DNA of 64,000 bases from an unidentified eubacterium SCB49 (GTDB lineage Bacteria; Bacteroidota; Bacteroidia; Flavobacteriales; Flavobacteriaceae), in the NCBI GenBank assembly GCA_000170815.1, contig ABCO01000003.1, positions 124,001 through 188,000 of the forward strand. The letters run 5' to 3'. Below are positions 54,143-63,097 of the stretch, one piece after another. How positions within the stretch are numbered: position 1 is the stretch's first letter; every line of letters begins with the position of its first letter. Position numbers and translations under genes: made by a program. The notes under the pieces are model-generated. The model was not told the origin of the DNA and did not search any database. It worked only from the letters and a program-made list of their open reading frames with translations.

Positions 54143-54290
54143 ATACAACGTGTTTACATATGATTTGTTGAGTGGTTTAGCACGTAATTTAGCAAATAAA
54201 AAGTGAATAGAAAATCCGCGAGTCACGATAGCTATCGGGATTCGTAAGTAGGCTAGAACTAGCAATAAATTATATACGGTGTTGCCCACA
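54143..54290 (-). repeat. Spacer repeat family I, copy 3
   Basis: The core contains CACGATAGCTATCGGGATTC, then TCGTAAGTAGGCTAGAACTA, as in copies 1 and 2. Boundaries are GCATACAACGTG near the start of the HEPN-like gene and TATATACGGTGTTGCCCAC next to the stop of the Mrr-like gene. Confidence 0.82.
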
Positions 54291-54293
54291 GTA

Positions 54294-56489
54294 TTATTCT
54301 TTAAAATCCTTGTCAAAAAATGTATCCAAATTCTTTTTCTTCCTTAACGAACCATCGGTTTTTAGTTTGTCTGTATATCTTCTTAATGTTGCTTGTTTTC
54401 GATAATGAGGCAATTCTTTATGGTCATTTATAGATTTTTGTACATTTTCGGCTACGTCACTTGGAAGATGATAACTTAAATTAACTCCAAGCAGTGAAGG
54501 AAATAATTCATCATAGACTTCTTTTACTTCTTCGTGGTTTGGTGCTAAAGCGATATAATTATATAAAAAATCAGGTCTTATATAACAGCTTTCGTGATAT
54601 TTCTCATTCAAAACTTCTTTTACCTTTCTAAATGTTGTTGTGTCTTTTGAAAGCCACCAAGTTCTGTATCCAAAAATACTAGTGTCTTTAGTTTCGTTGT
54701 TTTTTTCTCTTAAAGCATAAACGGATAAAATTAGTTGTGCATCAACTTCTGCTTTTTTAGACATACCACCTTTAGAATATGTAAGTTCCTCTGTCAATTT
54801 AGTCTTAATATTATCGTCAATATTAATAGCAAGTTCAGTTTCTTGTACATATTCGATTCCAAACATTTCTTTTAATAATTGGATGAAATCAATTTTAGCT
54901 GATTTTAAATCAGGTGTAACAAAGTGATTTATGAATTTATCAAATGTGTTTACTTTGCCTCTTTTTTTAGCATATAAATAAGCTCTCATTATTATATGAG
55001 GTATAGCTGTCAAATTATACTCATCATCTAAATAAAAATCTTCAGACTCTTGAATGTTTGAATAATATGAATTACGCAATATTTGAAAGTGAGAAACTAA
55101 TTCATCGATTATAGGGTCGCTGACTACCAAAGTAACACCAGCTTTACTTGCACCTTTTAACAGATTCCAATGTCTCTTGTTGATGTCTTCTAAAAAATAC
55201 TCTGAAAAAGCAGGAATAAGAATTGAATTACCTACAAACAAAGTTAACTTATCGGCTAAAGATTGGAAGTAGATTGCTACTTTCGGGTCCCATTGTAATA
55301 AAAACATTAACATATAAGTATTAGAAAGTGATTTCAAATACCTTTTTTGTTCAATTGTTCCATTATAAACAATTTCTCTGATGGCATAAATTAAGCACTC
55401 TTTAACTTTAGCTTGATTTTCTGCCTTGATAGAACTATCATTTACCACTTTTTCAACAACATCAATCAGTTGCTTTTCTATACAATTATCGCTGTCCTTG
55501 TTAATTAAGAAATTTGAAAATTCTAGTCCTTGCTCATAAAATATAGTTTTAACAATTTCTTTTACTAAATCAGATACATTTCGGACAATGATTTCCTCTT
55601 CTTTTAAGTACTCTTTTATTTTAAGTGTTGTTTGTTCTGAAAAGTCTTGTTCAAGGTTTAAATCCCTTAAGTTTCTCTCGGTAATCTCTTTTCTCGTGGA
55701 ATATGGAAGACAATAGCCATCTAGTTTTTTATGGTATTGTATTTTTTTATCTTTAGTCTTTTGTATAACTTCTAATCTTTGGTCGACTAATTCATCTACA
55801 GAAGAATCATCTTTTTTTAGAAAATTTTTGACAAATTTTAATATAGATTCTTTTGGTAAAACTATTTCTTTTTCGGGGTCTGTTGGTTCTAAATGATATA
55901 GAATTAGTGAGTCAACTAAATTGTCATTTAAGCCTTTAGTGTCAGTATTATCTTCGATTTGTTGTCTTAAAAATACAAATAAACGAGAATCTTCATCTAA
56001 ATTAGAAATTACGTAAGATTTTCCAGGTTTACTATATTCTTGATAATTAGCCTTTAAAAATGATTCATAAACTCTTTCAGTTGCATTAGAATGATTCACA
56101 TTTGTCTTAAACCAATCATTATCCCAAATTCTAACACTTATATTTTTATTATCAAGAATGCTGTCTTGTATCGTGTCTTTGTTATTTATTTTTCTATTAG
56201 AAATATATGTTAATCTAGAAATTGTTTTACCGTTTTTAATTAACTTATCTATTGTGTTTTCAATTTTTTTTTGTGGGTCTGCTTTTTCAGTCGAAATTTG
56301 AAATAATTCTTTTTCGTTTGATTTTCTATGAAATAAATGTTGAAATCCGTCAATTCCTTTGTCTCCACTGCCTCCAACTGGAATAAATTCATAACCTAGT
56401 CTTGCAGATAGAAAGTTGTGAGAGAAATCTTCGAAAATCCATCCGTTATCAATATTTTTTAATGCTGTTTCAAATGCTGTAATGTCCAT
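54294..56489 (-). CDS. Large Mrr-like N-terminal domain protein, possible defence gene
   Basis: 731 residues. The N-terminus (20-75) has FEDFSHNFLSARLGYEF, GGSGDKGIDGF and ELFQIST, the layout of an Mrr-type PD-(D/E)XK domain, but the usual final Lys (Q-x-K) is Ser66, so nuclease activity is doubtful. A central helical region at about 180-410 and a segment at 413-465 (LFVGNSILIPAFSEYF, VVSDPIIDELVSHF) resembling a PIN-like fold with the first Asp replaced. The C-terminus is unrecognised. It is first in the cluster before the HEPN-like gene. It may be a defence or sensor protein; confidence in the domains is moderate. Confidence 0.55.
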   Translation of the reverse strand: MDITAFETALKNIDNGWIFEDFSHNFLSARLGYEFIPVGGSGDKGIDGFQHLFHRKSNEKELFQISTEKADPQKKIENTIDKLIKNGKTISRLTYISNRKINNKDTIQDSILDNKNISVRIWDNDWFKTNVNHSNATERVYESFLKANYQEYSKPGKSYVISNLDEDSRLFVFLRQQIEDNTDTKGLNDNLVDSLILYHLEPTDPEKEIVLPKESILKFVKNFLKKDDSSVDELVDQRLEVIQKTKDKKIQYHKKLDGYCLPYSTRKEITERNLRDLNLEQDFSEQTTLKIKEYLKEEEIIVRNVSDLVKEIVKTIFYEQGLEFSNFLINKDSDNCIEKQLIDVVEKVVNDSSIKAENQAKVKECLIYAIREIVYNGTIEQKRYLKSLSNTYMLMFLLQWDPKVAIYFQSLADKLTLFVGNSILIPAFSEYFLEDINKRHWNLLKGASKAGVTLVVSDPIIDELVSHFQILRNSYYSNIQESEDFYLDDEYNLTAIPHIIMRAYLYAKKRGKVNTFDKFINHFVTPDLKSAKIDFIQLLKEMFGIEYVQETELAINIDDNIKTKLTEELTYSKGGMSKKAEVDAQLILSVYALREKNNETKDTSIFGYRTWWLSKDTTTFRKVKEVLNEKYHESCYIRPDFLYNYIALAPNHEEVKEVYDELFPSLLGVNLSYHLPSDVAENVQKSINDHKELPHYRKQATLRRYTDKLKTDGSLRKKKNLDTFFDKDFKE

Positions 56490-56612
56490 TCAGTTTTGTC
56501 GGTTTGTATATTGTGGGCAACTTGTTTATAAACGCACATAATATACTCTTTTTATTTCAAGCGTGTTTTATAAACAACCTATAAGATTACTTTTTGTTTT
56601 CATATTTCAGCA

Positions 56613-59600
56613 TTAATGATACACCTTTACAAACTCCATAAATACTTGTTTATGTAGTGCTAGATCTAGATTAGGCGAAAGCGATGCACGTACAATATAG
56701 TCTTTATCTCCTTCTTTTGTAGTCCCTTGTGTTGATGTAGCTGGTATGGTCCAGTAGCATCCTTTTAACTGTCCGTAACTCACACAAAACTTGCTTTCAC
56801 TTGGGATTTTTGTGATCATCAAGTTAATTAATTTTAAGTTTAATGATCGCTTGTAGTTTTCTTTTTCTTCTGCTGTCTCTCCTTTAGTAGGTAGGTCTAG
56901 TGAAAAAACAGAAGGTGTAAATCCTTGTGATGCTAGGGCTTCAGACACAAAATTTATTTTTGCTGCGGGTAATACTTCTTTAATAAACTTTACAAAATCA
57001 AGTGTGTTTATATAAGCATCGCGTATTCTTTGATTCATAGAAGGCAATTGCTTAGCTAGTATGTTGTATTGAAAAGCAGTGGCTTCATTATCACAAAGTG
57101 CTAGATGCCTTGCTATTTTTTGCATTAGGTTTTTGGTTTTCATATTTCCTACGCAATATCCAGCCGTACATTGTCCGCCACTCGGAAACTTTGAGCCACT
57201 TGCAAAAGAGATGGTATGTACAGAAGCGAGTATATCATCTTCACCTAAAAAACGAACATTAGGGCAAAACGTTTGGTCTAATATAAATACAGGCGCAATG
57301 GCTTTTGTACCGTTTGCTGTGGTTCTTTCTTGGCTTAAAACAGCTTTTAGTTGTACTAAATCTGGTACTTCTACTCTTGGATTGGTTGGTATTTCTGCAA
57401 TGATATAGGCTAAAGCATCTTCTTTAGCGATGTTTTCTAGTACCGTGTCTATACTTTTTACCATATCGTTATCTCCATCTACAGGAAGATCTACAATACT
57501 CACATTATCTACACAAGCAGCTACACGTCTTGCTTGGTCATTAGTCCCTCCATAACAGTTAGGTGGTACAACAAATTTTATGGCTTTTCCTGGATGTTTT
57601 TCTAAGGCTTGATCTATCGCCCCCATCATTATGGCATACTGTATAGACAAGCCACTAGAAGCCACAAGTGGTGCTGTTGTGGTTCCGGTAATAGTGGTTA
57701 TTGCAGCTAATACCGTTTTTTTGTCTGCATCAAAATTTTCTGTTTCTGGAGCAATCACAGTGTGACTTAATAACGATCTAAGCGCAACTAAAGCGTTTAT
57801 AGGCGTCATTGCTATGGTCTCCCTTCTGCGCACATGCTGTATATCTGCAACGTAATGTTGGTTTTCTTTACCGTTTACTAATAAAACACTTCCTAAATTT
57901 TGATAAAGATGCACATAAAAATCTACCTGATCGTGAAGGTCTGTAGCGCTTATTTTTTCTTCTTCAGAAATAAAAACGGTACTACCATTAAAAGCTGGTA
58001 TCTCCTTAATGTTTTCTATTTGTTTTACCTCAAAAGTGTAACCGTATACTTTTTTTATAGTTTCTGAAGTAAAAAAGTCTGGCAAGCTTTCTGTATAAAG
58101 AATTTGTGTGGCTTTTTGTTCTAAATGATTTTTACGAAGTATTGCCAACACAGGAATGGTCTGTGACGAAAAACTAATCACATTAAGCGCATCTATTTCG
58201 CTTATACCTGCTATCCCCCACTCTAGTATACAAGATAAAGGGTGTCCTAGTCTAATATAATCATACGCTGTAGGTAAATCATGCAGCGCCGTATTTTGAT
58301 AATTATTTGCTTTGTATAACGCTTCAAACTGTTCTAAAAATTGAACTTTAGCCAACTTTTCGTCATATATATCTAATCGATGCGTTGTTAGACTTAACCA
58401 GTCTGTTGGCATATTTTGAAGTACTTCACTTATATAATTTAACATTTTTTGATGTTTCATAAATCGATCTTGTTTAAACTTTTTATCACCTACTAATCGC
58501 ACCGTTTTAGGTCTAATCTTGCAAGTCATTTTCTTTTCTCTTAATAAACGCCCTCTTGGCGCATCACTCTCATCGAGCACCATTTTTGAATGCAAAAACT
58601 TTGCCGCAGCGGCAGAGTCTTTTACTTTTTTTGCACTACGTGTTAACATTTCTGTTTCAAAAGCTGTTAATACACTTTTTCTAATTCCGGTTTCTCTCCA
58701 ACCTTCTTGTTTTTTACAACCGCTATAAATGCCACGTGCTAACAATAAAGCATCTAAAAGTGCTTGATTAGCACCTTGACCTTTAAAAGGGCTCATAGGG
58801 TGTGCTGCATCTCCTAAAAGCGTTACATTTTCATTTTCCTCTAACATTTCTGAAGTAAGTAGCGCTCTATCATACACAGGATAACCAGAAATTTGTGCTT
58901 CTTGAGTTGCAGCTAGTATTTGCGGTATTGGATCGTGCCATGCGGCTCTTTTACAAGCTTCTTCTTTAAGTGCTTTTGGGCCTTTGGCGCTTAAGGCTTT
59001 GGCTTCTTCTTCTGGCATCGGAAAACTAAATTGCCACATGATTGTATCTGCAGAATAGGGCATCATATACATACGCTCAAAACCATTTGCTGTTTGAAAA
59101 ACGGTTTCAGAATCTAACAAAGTACTTTCTAAGCCTTTAAGCGATGCTAGTGGGCAAATTCCTAAAATAACGATACAATCTAGATATTGTAATGGCAAAT
59201 TTGCTTTGCCAAACAGTATATTTCTTACTGTACTTCGTATACCATCTGCGCCTACCACCAGGTCTGCTTGGCTGTGTTCTAGTTTTCCGTCCACCTTAAA
59301 AGTGAGTGAAACCCCTTCTTTTTTTTGATCTTTAAAATCTACCAATTGATGCCCCCATTGTACTACTTCGTGGCCTTCTAATTGCTCTAACAAGGCTAAA
59401 CGCAAGGACTGTCTTGCAATATGAACGTTTATCCGTTTCGGATTTTTTTTAAGATTAGCGTCTCTCCACTTTCTCATTCCCCACTCGCCTATTACTTTTC
59501 CGTCTGTGGTGTGCATTAGGTGTCTCGTAGAATTTACACCTTCGTTTAATTTTGTAATTCCAAAACCTTCCATTGCGGTACTGGCTTGTTGCAAAGTAAG

Positions 59601-59984
59601 TCCGTAACCCTGAGATCTAGCGTCAAAACTACGGTCTCGTTCATACAGTGTAAATGGAATACCACGATGTAAACAAGCCACAGCTAGTGCTACTCCACCT
59701 ATTCCGCCCCCTATAATGGCCACCTTTGGTAAGTTTTCTGTATCTGCTGCGGGTGGGTTTGTGGCTGCAACCAAACCAGAACCTGAACATTCTGGACATT
59801 TATCTAAATGCCCTATGGGTTTTACTGGAGCTTCGCCTACACCATTAGATTTTTCAAACTGCGCGAGTGCTCTCTCATAATAGCGTTTTACACTTTTACG
59901 GAGTTTACGGTGTTTTTTACCACGTCCTTGGCATTCGGGACAGATAGTCCAGTTTGTTAATGATGTATTTTCTGTATGTTCCAA
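56613..59984 (-). CDS. Fusion of DnaJ-type zinc motif, FAD monooxygenase and Cys/Met-type PLP enzyme
   Basis: 1123 residues. First, CPECQGRG at 15-22 and CPECSGSG at 63-70, two CxxCxGxG zinc motifs as in DnaJ. Second, an FAD hydroxylase at about 85-470, with AIIGGGIGGVAL, DLVVGADGIRSTVR and LLGDAAHPMSPFKGQGANQA. Third, a linker at about 500-700. Fourth, a Cys/Met-metabolism PLP domain at about 740-1120: CYGGTNDQARRV, AEIPTNPRVEVPDL, DQTFCPN and Lys932 in FASGSKFPSGG, the expected Schiff-base lysine. Monooxygenation and beta/gamma-type elimination or replacement could be coupled. Substrate unknown. No stop or frameshift between the parts. It stands alone, 49 bp from hipA. Confidence 0.88.
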   Translation of the reverse strand: MEHTENTSLTNWTICPECQGRGKKHRKLRKSVKRYYERALAQFEKSNGVGEAPVKPIGHLDKCPECSGSGLVAATNPPAADTENLPKVAIIGGGIGGVALAVACLHRGIPFTLYERDRSFDARSQGYGLTLQQASTAMEGFGITKLNEGVNSTRHLMHTTDGKVIGEWGMRKWRDANLKKNPKRINVHIARQSLRLALLEQLEGHEVVQWGHQLVDFKDQKKEGVSLTFKVDGKLEHSQADLVVGADGIRSTVRNILFGKANLPLQYLDCIVILGICPLASLKGLESTLLDSETVFQTANGFERMYMMPYSADTIMWQFSFPMPEEEAKALSAKGPKALKEEACKRAAWHDPIPQILAATQEAQISGYPVYDRALLTSEMLEENENVTLLGDAAHPMSPFKGQGANQALLDALLLARGIYSGCKKQEGWRETGIRKSVLTAFETEMLTRSAKKVKDSAAAAKFLHSKMVLDESDAPRGRLLREKKMTCKIRPKTVRLVGDKKFKQDRFMKHQKMLNYISEVLQNMPTDWLSLTTHRLDIYDEKLAKVQFLEQFEALYKANNYQNTALHDLPTAYDYIRLGHPLSCILEWGIAGISEIDALNVISFSSQTIPVLAILRKNHLEQKATQILYTESLPDFFTSETIKKVYGYTFEVKQIENIKEIPAFNGSTVFISEEEKISATDLHDQVDFYVHLYQNLGSVLLVNGKENQHYVADIQHVRRRETIAMTPINALVALRSLLSHTVIAPETENFDADKKTVLAAITTITGTTTAPLVASSGLSIQYAIMMGAIDQALEKHPGKAIKFVVPPNCYGGTNDQARRVAACVDNVSIVDLPVDGDNDMVKSIDTVLENIAKEDALAYIIAEIPTNPRVEVPDLVQLKAVLSQERTTANGTKAIAPVFILDQTFCPNVRFLGEDDILASVHTISFASGSKFPSGGQCTAGYCVGNMKTKNLMQKIARHLALCDNEATAFQYNILAKQLPSMNQRIRDAYINTLDFVKFIKEVLPAAKINFVSEALASQGFTPSVFSLDLPTKGETAEEKENYKRSLNLKLINLMITKIPSESKFCVSYGQLKGCYWTIPATSTQGTTKEGDKDYIVRASLSPNLDLALHKQVFMEFVKVYH

Positions 59985-60033
59985 TACTTATTTTTTAATT
60001 TAATTGTGAAGTTCTTCCTTAATTCCTCCTTAT

Positions 60034-61320
60034 TTATTTAATCGTGTAAGGTATTAAGTTAAGCTTGCCGGCAATATAGGCTATGCTTGTTTCTGAAATG
60101 TTCAAGTCGGTAGCAATTTTCCTCCAATTTTTAAAACTATCATTTATTTCATTAATAATTCGTTTTGGATTTTTAATAGAATATTCGTCTGCAACACTCA
60201 ATATATCTTTCAAATTAAAGTCATTATTTTTCCCGTTAATAGAAAGAAAATGTGGGGTTACTCTATTAAAATTTTCATTGTAACTAAAAGTCAGGTCATA
60301 GGCTGGAGATAAATGCCATACGCCATCTTTATCCATATTAAAACCAAAGTTTTTAGTGTGGTCATCTACATTACGCCCTATTACATTAAACACCATGGTT
60401 CTAAACAATTGTTCTTTAGCGGTATAATCTAGGTTTATTTTATTGAGCACTGTAAATATCTGCTCATACGAATAGGTATTGGGCAGCATAAAATTCATCC
60501 CAGCAAAAGCATGAAGGGTTTGCGTATGTATTTTTTTACCGTTGATGCGATCAAATCGTTTGGTCATAAAATAGAATTCATTTTCAAATTCTTTTAATTC
60601 AGAATCCATGATGTCTATCTTAGAAGCTCTCGCCATCAAGTAGTAGGCATATTCTATTTTACCTCGTTCCCTATCAGAATCTAAACCAATATCTCTATTA
60701 AATTTTAAAATCCAACTATCTTGGTTTTCCAAAGGTATATTGTCGCCTCTATACACGTCGCCTGTTTTAGCATCAATATTGATAAGCACCTTTGGTTGTG
60801 CTCCACCTGGCGAGGTACCAATATGAAACAGGTTGGCAAGATTATCTGTATGCGCTATTGGATCATTTTTTAATAATGAAATAGAGAGTTCATTTAGCTT
60901 TTTTAAATTTAATAACTGAGCACTGTTTTGTTCGTGCTTAGCAGGCCTAAACTCTAGGGCTCCCATCCCTCTATCGCCTATGTAAGATAGTTTTTCTAAA
61001 GGCGTTAAGTCTCTATAGTTTCTACCTTCTTTTTCAAGGTATTTTGAAAACAACGCGGTACCAAATTTATCGGGCAATGAATCTGAAATAAACAACGGAA
61101 GTCCTTTATTAGTATCAAATAAAATACTGCTATCATTGTTGTCATCATGACTTTGTGTCGCTGCAATTATTTTTTTTGAAGTAGGATTTATTATAGGCGA
61201 AAGCTCTAAGCCACTTTTTATAAAAGAGGCTGCATACTCAAACGTGCTGGTGTTTTTTGTTTCATTCCAAACAAGAACTCCAACCAGTTTTTCCCATAAT
61301 ATGACTTCTACAATCTTCAT
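60034..61320 (-). CDS. hipA: HipA-family kinase toxin
   Basis: 428 residues. HipA N-terminal dimer subdomain (VILWEKLVGVLVWNE, LPDKFGTALFSKYLEK), the Gly-rich ATP loop GTSPGGAQPKVLI, WILKFN for the nucleotide site, and NVIGRNVDDHTKNFGF with the catalytic Asp and Asn. HipA kinases phosphorylate protein targets such as glutamyl-tRNA synthetase and arrest growth. It overlaps the upstream antitoxin gene by 4 nt (ATGA), so translation is coupled. Confidence 0.92.
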   Translation of the reverse strand: MKIVEVILWEKLVGVLVWNETKNTSTFEYAASFIKSGLELSPIINPTSKKIIAATQSHDDNNDSSILFDTNKGLPLFISDSLPDKFGTALFSKYLEKEGRNYRDLTPLEKLSYIGDRGMGALEFRPAKHEQNSAQLLNLKKLNELSISLLKNDPIAHTDNLANLFHIGTSPGGAQPKVLINIDAKTGDVYRGDNIPLENQDSWILKFNRDIGLDSDRERGKIEYAYYLMARASKIDIMDSELKEFENEFYFMTKRFDRINGKKIHTQTLHAFAGMNFMLPNTYSYEQIFTVLNKINLDYTAKEQLFRTMVFNVIGRNVDDHTKNFGFNMDKDGVWHLSPAYDLTFSYNENFNRVTPHFLSINGKNNDFNLKDILSVADEYSIKNPKRIINEINDSFKNWRKIATDLNISETSIAYIAGKLNLIPYTIK

Positions 61321-61631
61321 TTATTGTACCCTCCTCTTTTCTTTTTCTTCTTTTCTTTTTCATAGATTTCCATAGGCGTTAACTCGTATGTTTCTTCTTT
61401 AAAAAAGAAATCAAATTCGTCTAAAAGCTCAAGAGATCGCGCTATTGAAATTAAAGATGCAATCGAAAAATTTCTACCTTTTTCAATACCAGCAATAGAA
61501 CTTCTGCTCATGCCTGTTTTTTCTGCCAATTCTGTTTGTGACCAACCCGCAGCTACACGCAATGCGCTTAGTTTTTCTCCCCACTTTCTTATGAGTTCTT
61601 TATCAGAATATCTATAATAGCTATTTTCCAT
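61317..61631 (-). CDS. hipB: HipB-like XRE antitoxin/repressor
   Basis: 104 residues from the ATG at 61631; an in-frame TTG two codons upstream is less likely. XRE helix-turn-helix at about 20-75: LRVAAGWSQTELAEKTGMSR, then SIAGIEKGRNFS. The C-terminal tail EKEKKKKKRGGYNK is Lys-rich. It should neutralise HipA and repress its own promoter. An 18-bp inverted repeat lies immediately upstream of the start. Start and stop positions give a tight operon with the toxin. Confidence 0.9.
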   Translation of the reverse strand: MENSYYRYSDKELIRKWGEKLSALRVAAGWSQTELAEKTGMSRSSIAGIEKGRNFSIASLISIARSLELLDEFDFFFKEETYELTPMEIYEKEKKKKKRGGYNK

Positions 61632-61638
61632 ATTCAAA

Positions 61639-61697
61639 TGTACTATAAACAGGTCAATAAATAAAATAAATAGCTATAATGACCTATCTATAGTACA
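61639..61697. promoter_or_regulatory. HipB operator: paired inverted repeats
   Basis: TGTACTATAAACAGGTCA (61639-61656) and TGACCTATCTATAGTACA (61680-61697) are inverted repeats, 16 of 18 positions matching. Palindromic AATAGCTATT elements lie at 61617-61626 and near 61668-61678. The layout fits two HipB dimers bridging the promoter. Confidence 0.7.
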
Positions 61698-61790
61698 AAA
61701 TTATATTTTAGATTATCCTATTTATCTGTCATAGATATACAGTAATAGCATTAAATAGGTTGTTTACAGCACATTTCAGAAACAACAATG

Positions 61791-62936
61791 TTATTTTTTG
61801 GGTTTGCTATTAGAATCATTTTTCTCTTTTTTAAAGATAGAATCTGCTATTAATCTAATACGAGAATAGACATACCTATTGGTTTTGGTGTAATAAAAAG
61901 AAATAAAACAAACCGTGGTCAAAAATAATAACGCGCCTAAAATAGCTTGCCAAGGCACTAAGGTTTTACCTATAAGTTGGTGCAGCCCTAGCCCAGTAAA
62001 ACTACCGTAAATAATTATAAAATGAATGACGTAAATAGAAAGTGTCTTCTGTCCTATTCTTAAAATCATAGGTTGTTTTATATACTTTTCTGCCATATAA
62101 AATAACGCTAGTATAATAAGCACATTTCCTAATCTGGTAAACAGATAATTATAATACGCTACGTCTTTAAATAATACAATATCTGTACCATCATACAGTC
62201 GCATAAGCAACCAAGAAGAATGATAGATTAACACATATCCCGTTAAAATAAAACCACTAATTAATAATGTTTTAAAACGCGGATATTTTAGATATCTGTA
62301 AAACAAAGTAGACATAAAAGCACCAAATGCCACATAACCAAACCAAGGAATTATAGTAAAAACAGATCCGTTTGCCTTGGTCAAATAGTTAGAAAAAATT
62401 AATGGAATACCGCTAAAGTCTATGTCTTTATAAGCCGGTGCAGTAATAAAAATAAACAAGCCCAAAACAAGCATGAGTACCGAAAACAATAAGGTTTTCT
62501 TAAAACAAAGCGTATAAATAATCACAATACATATTAAAGATAAACCAATACATTGTAAGACATCAATGATAAAAAAACGGGTGTTAAAACAACCTATAAA
62601 CCAGTCAAAAATAGGCGCTCTTAACAAATAACCTATAGCAATAAGCATGAGCCCCCGAAGCACACCTTTTTTAATACGTTTTGCTACACTGCCTTTATGT
62701 TTTGCTTTAATAAGTAAATACGAAAATATAAACCCCGAAATAGTAAAAAATGTAGGTGCCGTAATCCCTCTAAAATACTCCCACATTTTAAAAACAGGAT
62801 GCGCACTATCTCTATAATTAACATCTAAAAGGGTATCTATAAAATGCCCTTGCAACATCATTAGTATAGCAAATGCTCTTACGGCATCAATAAAAAATAG
62901 GCGATTTGTGATCAAGTGTAGTTGGTTGGTGTGCAA
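61791..62936 (-). CDS. Membrane acyltransferase of the DUF1624 / HGSNAT-like type
   Basis: 381 residues with about ten TM helices. The N-terminal FFIDAVRAFAILMMLQGHFI holds the conserved R...M..GH pattern of the acyltransferase 3 / DUF1624 (heparan-alpha-glucosaminide N-acetyltransferase-like) group, followed by FFTISGFIFSYLL. The C-terminal 20 residues are charged. It likely modifies a cell-envelope glycan with an acyl group. No glycosyltransferase genes are adjacent, so the target cannot be named. It is divergent from the radical SAM gene across 161 bp. Confidence 0.82.
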   Translation of the reverse strand: MHTNQLHLITNRLFFIDAVRAFAILMMLQGHFIDTLLDVNYRDSAHPVFKMWEYFRGITAPTFFTISGFIFSYLLIKAKHKGSVAKRIKKGVLRGLMLIAIGYLLRAPIFDWFIGCFNTRFFIIDVLQCIGLSLICIVIIYTLCFKKTLLFSVLMLVLGLFIFITAPAYKDIDFSGIPLIFSNYLTKANGSVFTIIPWFGYVAFGAFMSTLFYRYLKYPRFKTLLISGFILTGYVLIYHSSWLLMRLYDGTDIVLFKDVAYYNYLFTRLGNVLIILALFYMAEKYIKQPMILRIGQKTLSIYVIHFIIIYGSFTGLGLHQLIGKTLVPWQAILGALLFLTTVCFISFYYTKTNRYVYSRIRLIADSIFKKEKNDSNSKPKK

Positions 62937-63085
62937 AGGTAGTTTTTAAAGCGTTAATAAGAAATAGAATCACAACAACGATGCTACGTATCATTTTAAC
63001 CGCCCAAAAACCCTTTTTTTCAAAGACCAAAAGCAGAACAAAATTGAAAAGCTGCGGTTTCATAATATTTGATTGTAAAGAACCC

Positions 63086-63093
63086 TATCTTTG
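63086..63093 (+). promoter_or_regulatory. -7 element of the radical SAM gene, near-leaderless
   Basis: TATCTTTG is a perfect TAnnTTTG match, followed by CGGG and the ATG at 63098. A start at or one base before the ATG is predicted if the element is centred at -7. No clear -33 TTTG was found at the usual 19-21 nt. Confidence 0.5.
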
Positions 63094-63097
63094 CGGG

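Noticed and set aside
57079..57408. Plus-strand ORF of 109 residues inside the FAD/PLP fusion gene.
   Set aside because: It is a shadow frame; the minus-strand frame is continuous and carries PLP-enzyme motifs throughout.
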